Assembly: GCF_014698835.1 (NCBI RefSeq)
Contig: NZ_JACJTU010000004.1
Coordinates: 186,001 to 250,000 of the forward strand
DNA from: Nostoc paludosum FACHB-159
GTDB taxonomy: Bacteria > Cyanobacteriota > Cyanobacteriia > Cyanobacteriales > Nostocaceae
Direction of reading: 5' to 3'
Length of the DNA stretch: 64,000 nucleotides
How positions within the stretch are numbered: position 1 is the first letter of the stretch; the number at the start of each line of letters is the position of its first letter. The notes beneath the pieces were generated by a model. The model saw nothing but the letters and a program-made list of their open reading frames with translations, ran no database searches and was not told the DNA's origin. Made by a program: the position numbers and the translations under genes. Of this stretch, positions 63,982 to 64,000 are shown in pieces.

Positions 63982-64000
63982 ATGAATGTAGTGACAAAGC
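63982..64000 (+). CDS. Possible start of a gene cut by the window end
   Basis: An ATG at 63982 has AGAGGA at 63968-63973, eight bases upstream, and opens a frame (MNVVTK) that runs out of the window. Too little is visible to name it. Confidence 0.3.

Overview
The window is chromosomal DNA from a cyanobacterium, most likely a filamentous Nostoc-type (Nostocales) strain. Direct signs are genes for plastocyanin, cytochrome c6 and cytochrome c-550 (PsbV), a chloroplast-like tRNA-Glu, many HIP1 octamers (GCGATCGC), 7-8 bp tandem repeats (STRR type) and copies of a small dispersed repeat typical of Nostoc genomes. The DNA is AT-rich.

Layout. Bases 1-5701 are the right end of an exopolysaccharide cluster: three GT4 glycosyltransferases, a CapK-like adenylate-forming enzyme and an O-antigen ligase/polymerase-like membrane protein. 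Bases 5947-11484 (minus strand) encode a secreted sorbosone/glucose dehydrogenase-like protein and two paralogous RTX-repeat proteins whose upstream DNA was duplicated with them. Base 12440 starts a DUF4091-type lipoprotein. Bases 14260-18841 form a compact five-gene cassette: coiled-coil protein, membrane protein with an OmpA-like C-terminus, Ras-like GTPase, small sensor-like protein, histidine kinase. I regard it as the best candidate for a poorly described system. Bases 18934-21145 hold a chromate transporter, a phosphatase-like gene broken by a small repeat carrying a stop codon, and a PadR regulator.

Bases 21902-33198 are a second polysaccharide cluster: nucleotide-sugar dehydrogenase, uronate epimerase, GT4 enzyme, PglC-like initiating sugar transferase, three acyltransferase-like genes (two in tandem duplication), a PglE-like aminotransferase, a Wzz/BY-kinase and a small Calx-beta-like protein. 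Bases 33209-39885 (minus strand) carry purT, a pentapeptide protein, an ABC exporter pair, an MscS channel and a small hypothetical gene. An HNH endonuclease pseudogene lies at 39939-40239, behind a leader with a perfect intrinsic terminator. After it come an RHH-like protein, a GAF histidine kinase whose phosphoacceptor His is replaced by Asp within a HIP1 site, a SRPBCC protein, tRNA-Glu and a Na+/H+ antiporter.

Bases 46993-54248 include a cytochrome b6-like protein missing one haem ligand, a lipase, a TonB-C-like protein, a PEP-CTERM protein and the petJ-petE-psbV run. Bases 54463-54753 encode an 11-copy LRFGDEY heptapeptide repeat. A sugar ABC importer (two permeases, binding protein) is split by an opposite-strand AAA+ ATPase gene that has dispersed repeats on both sides. 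A major facilitator gene and accD close the window.
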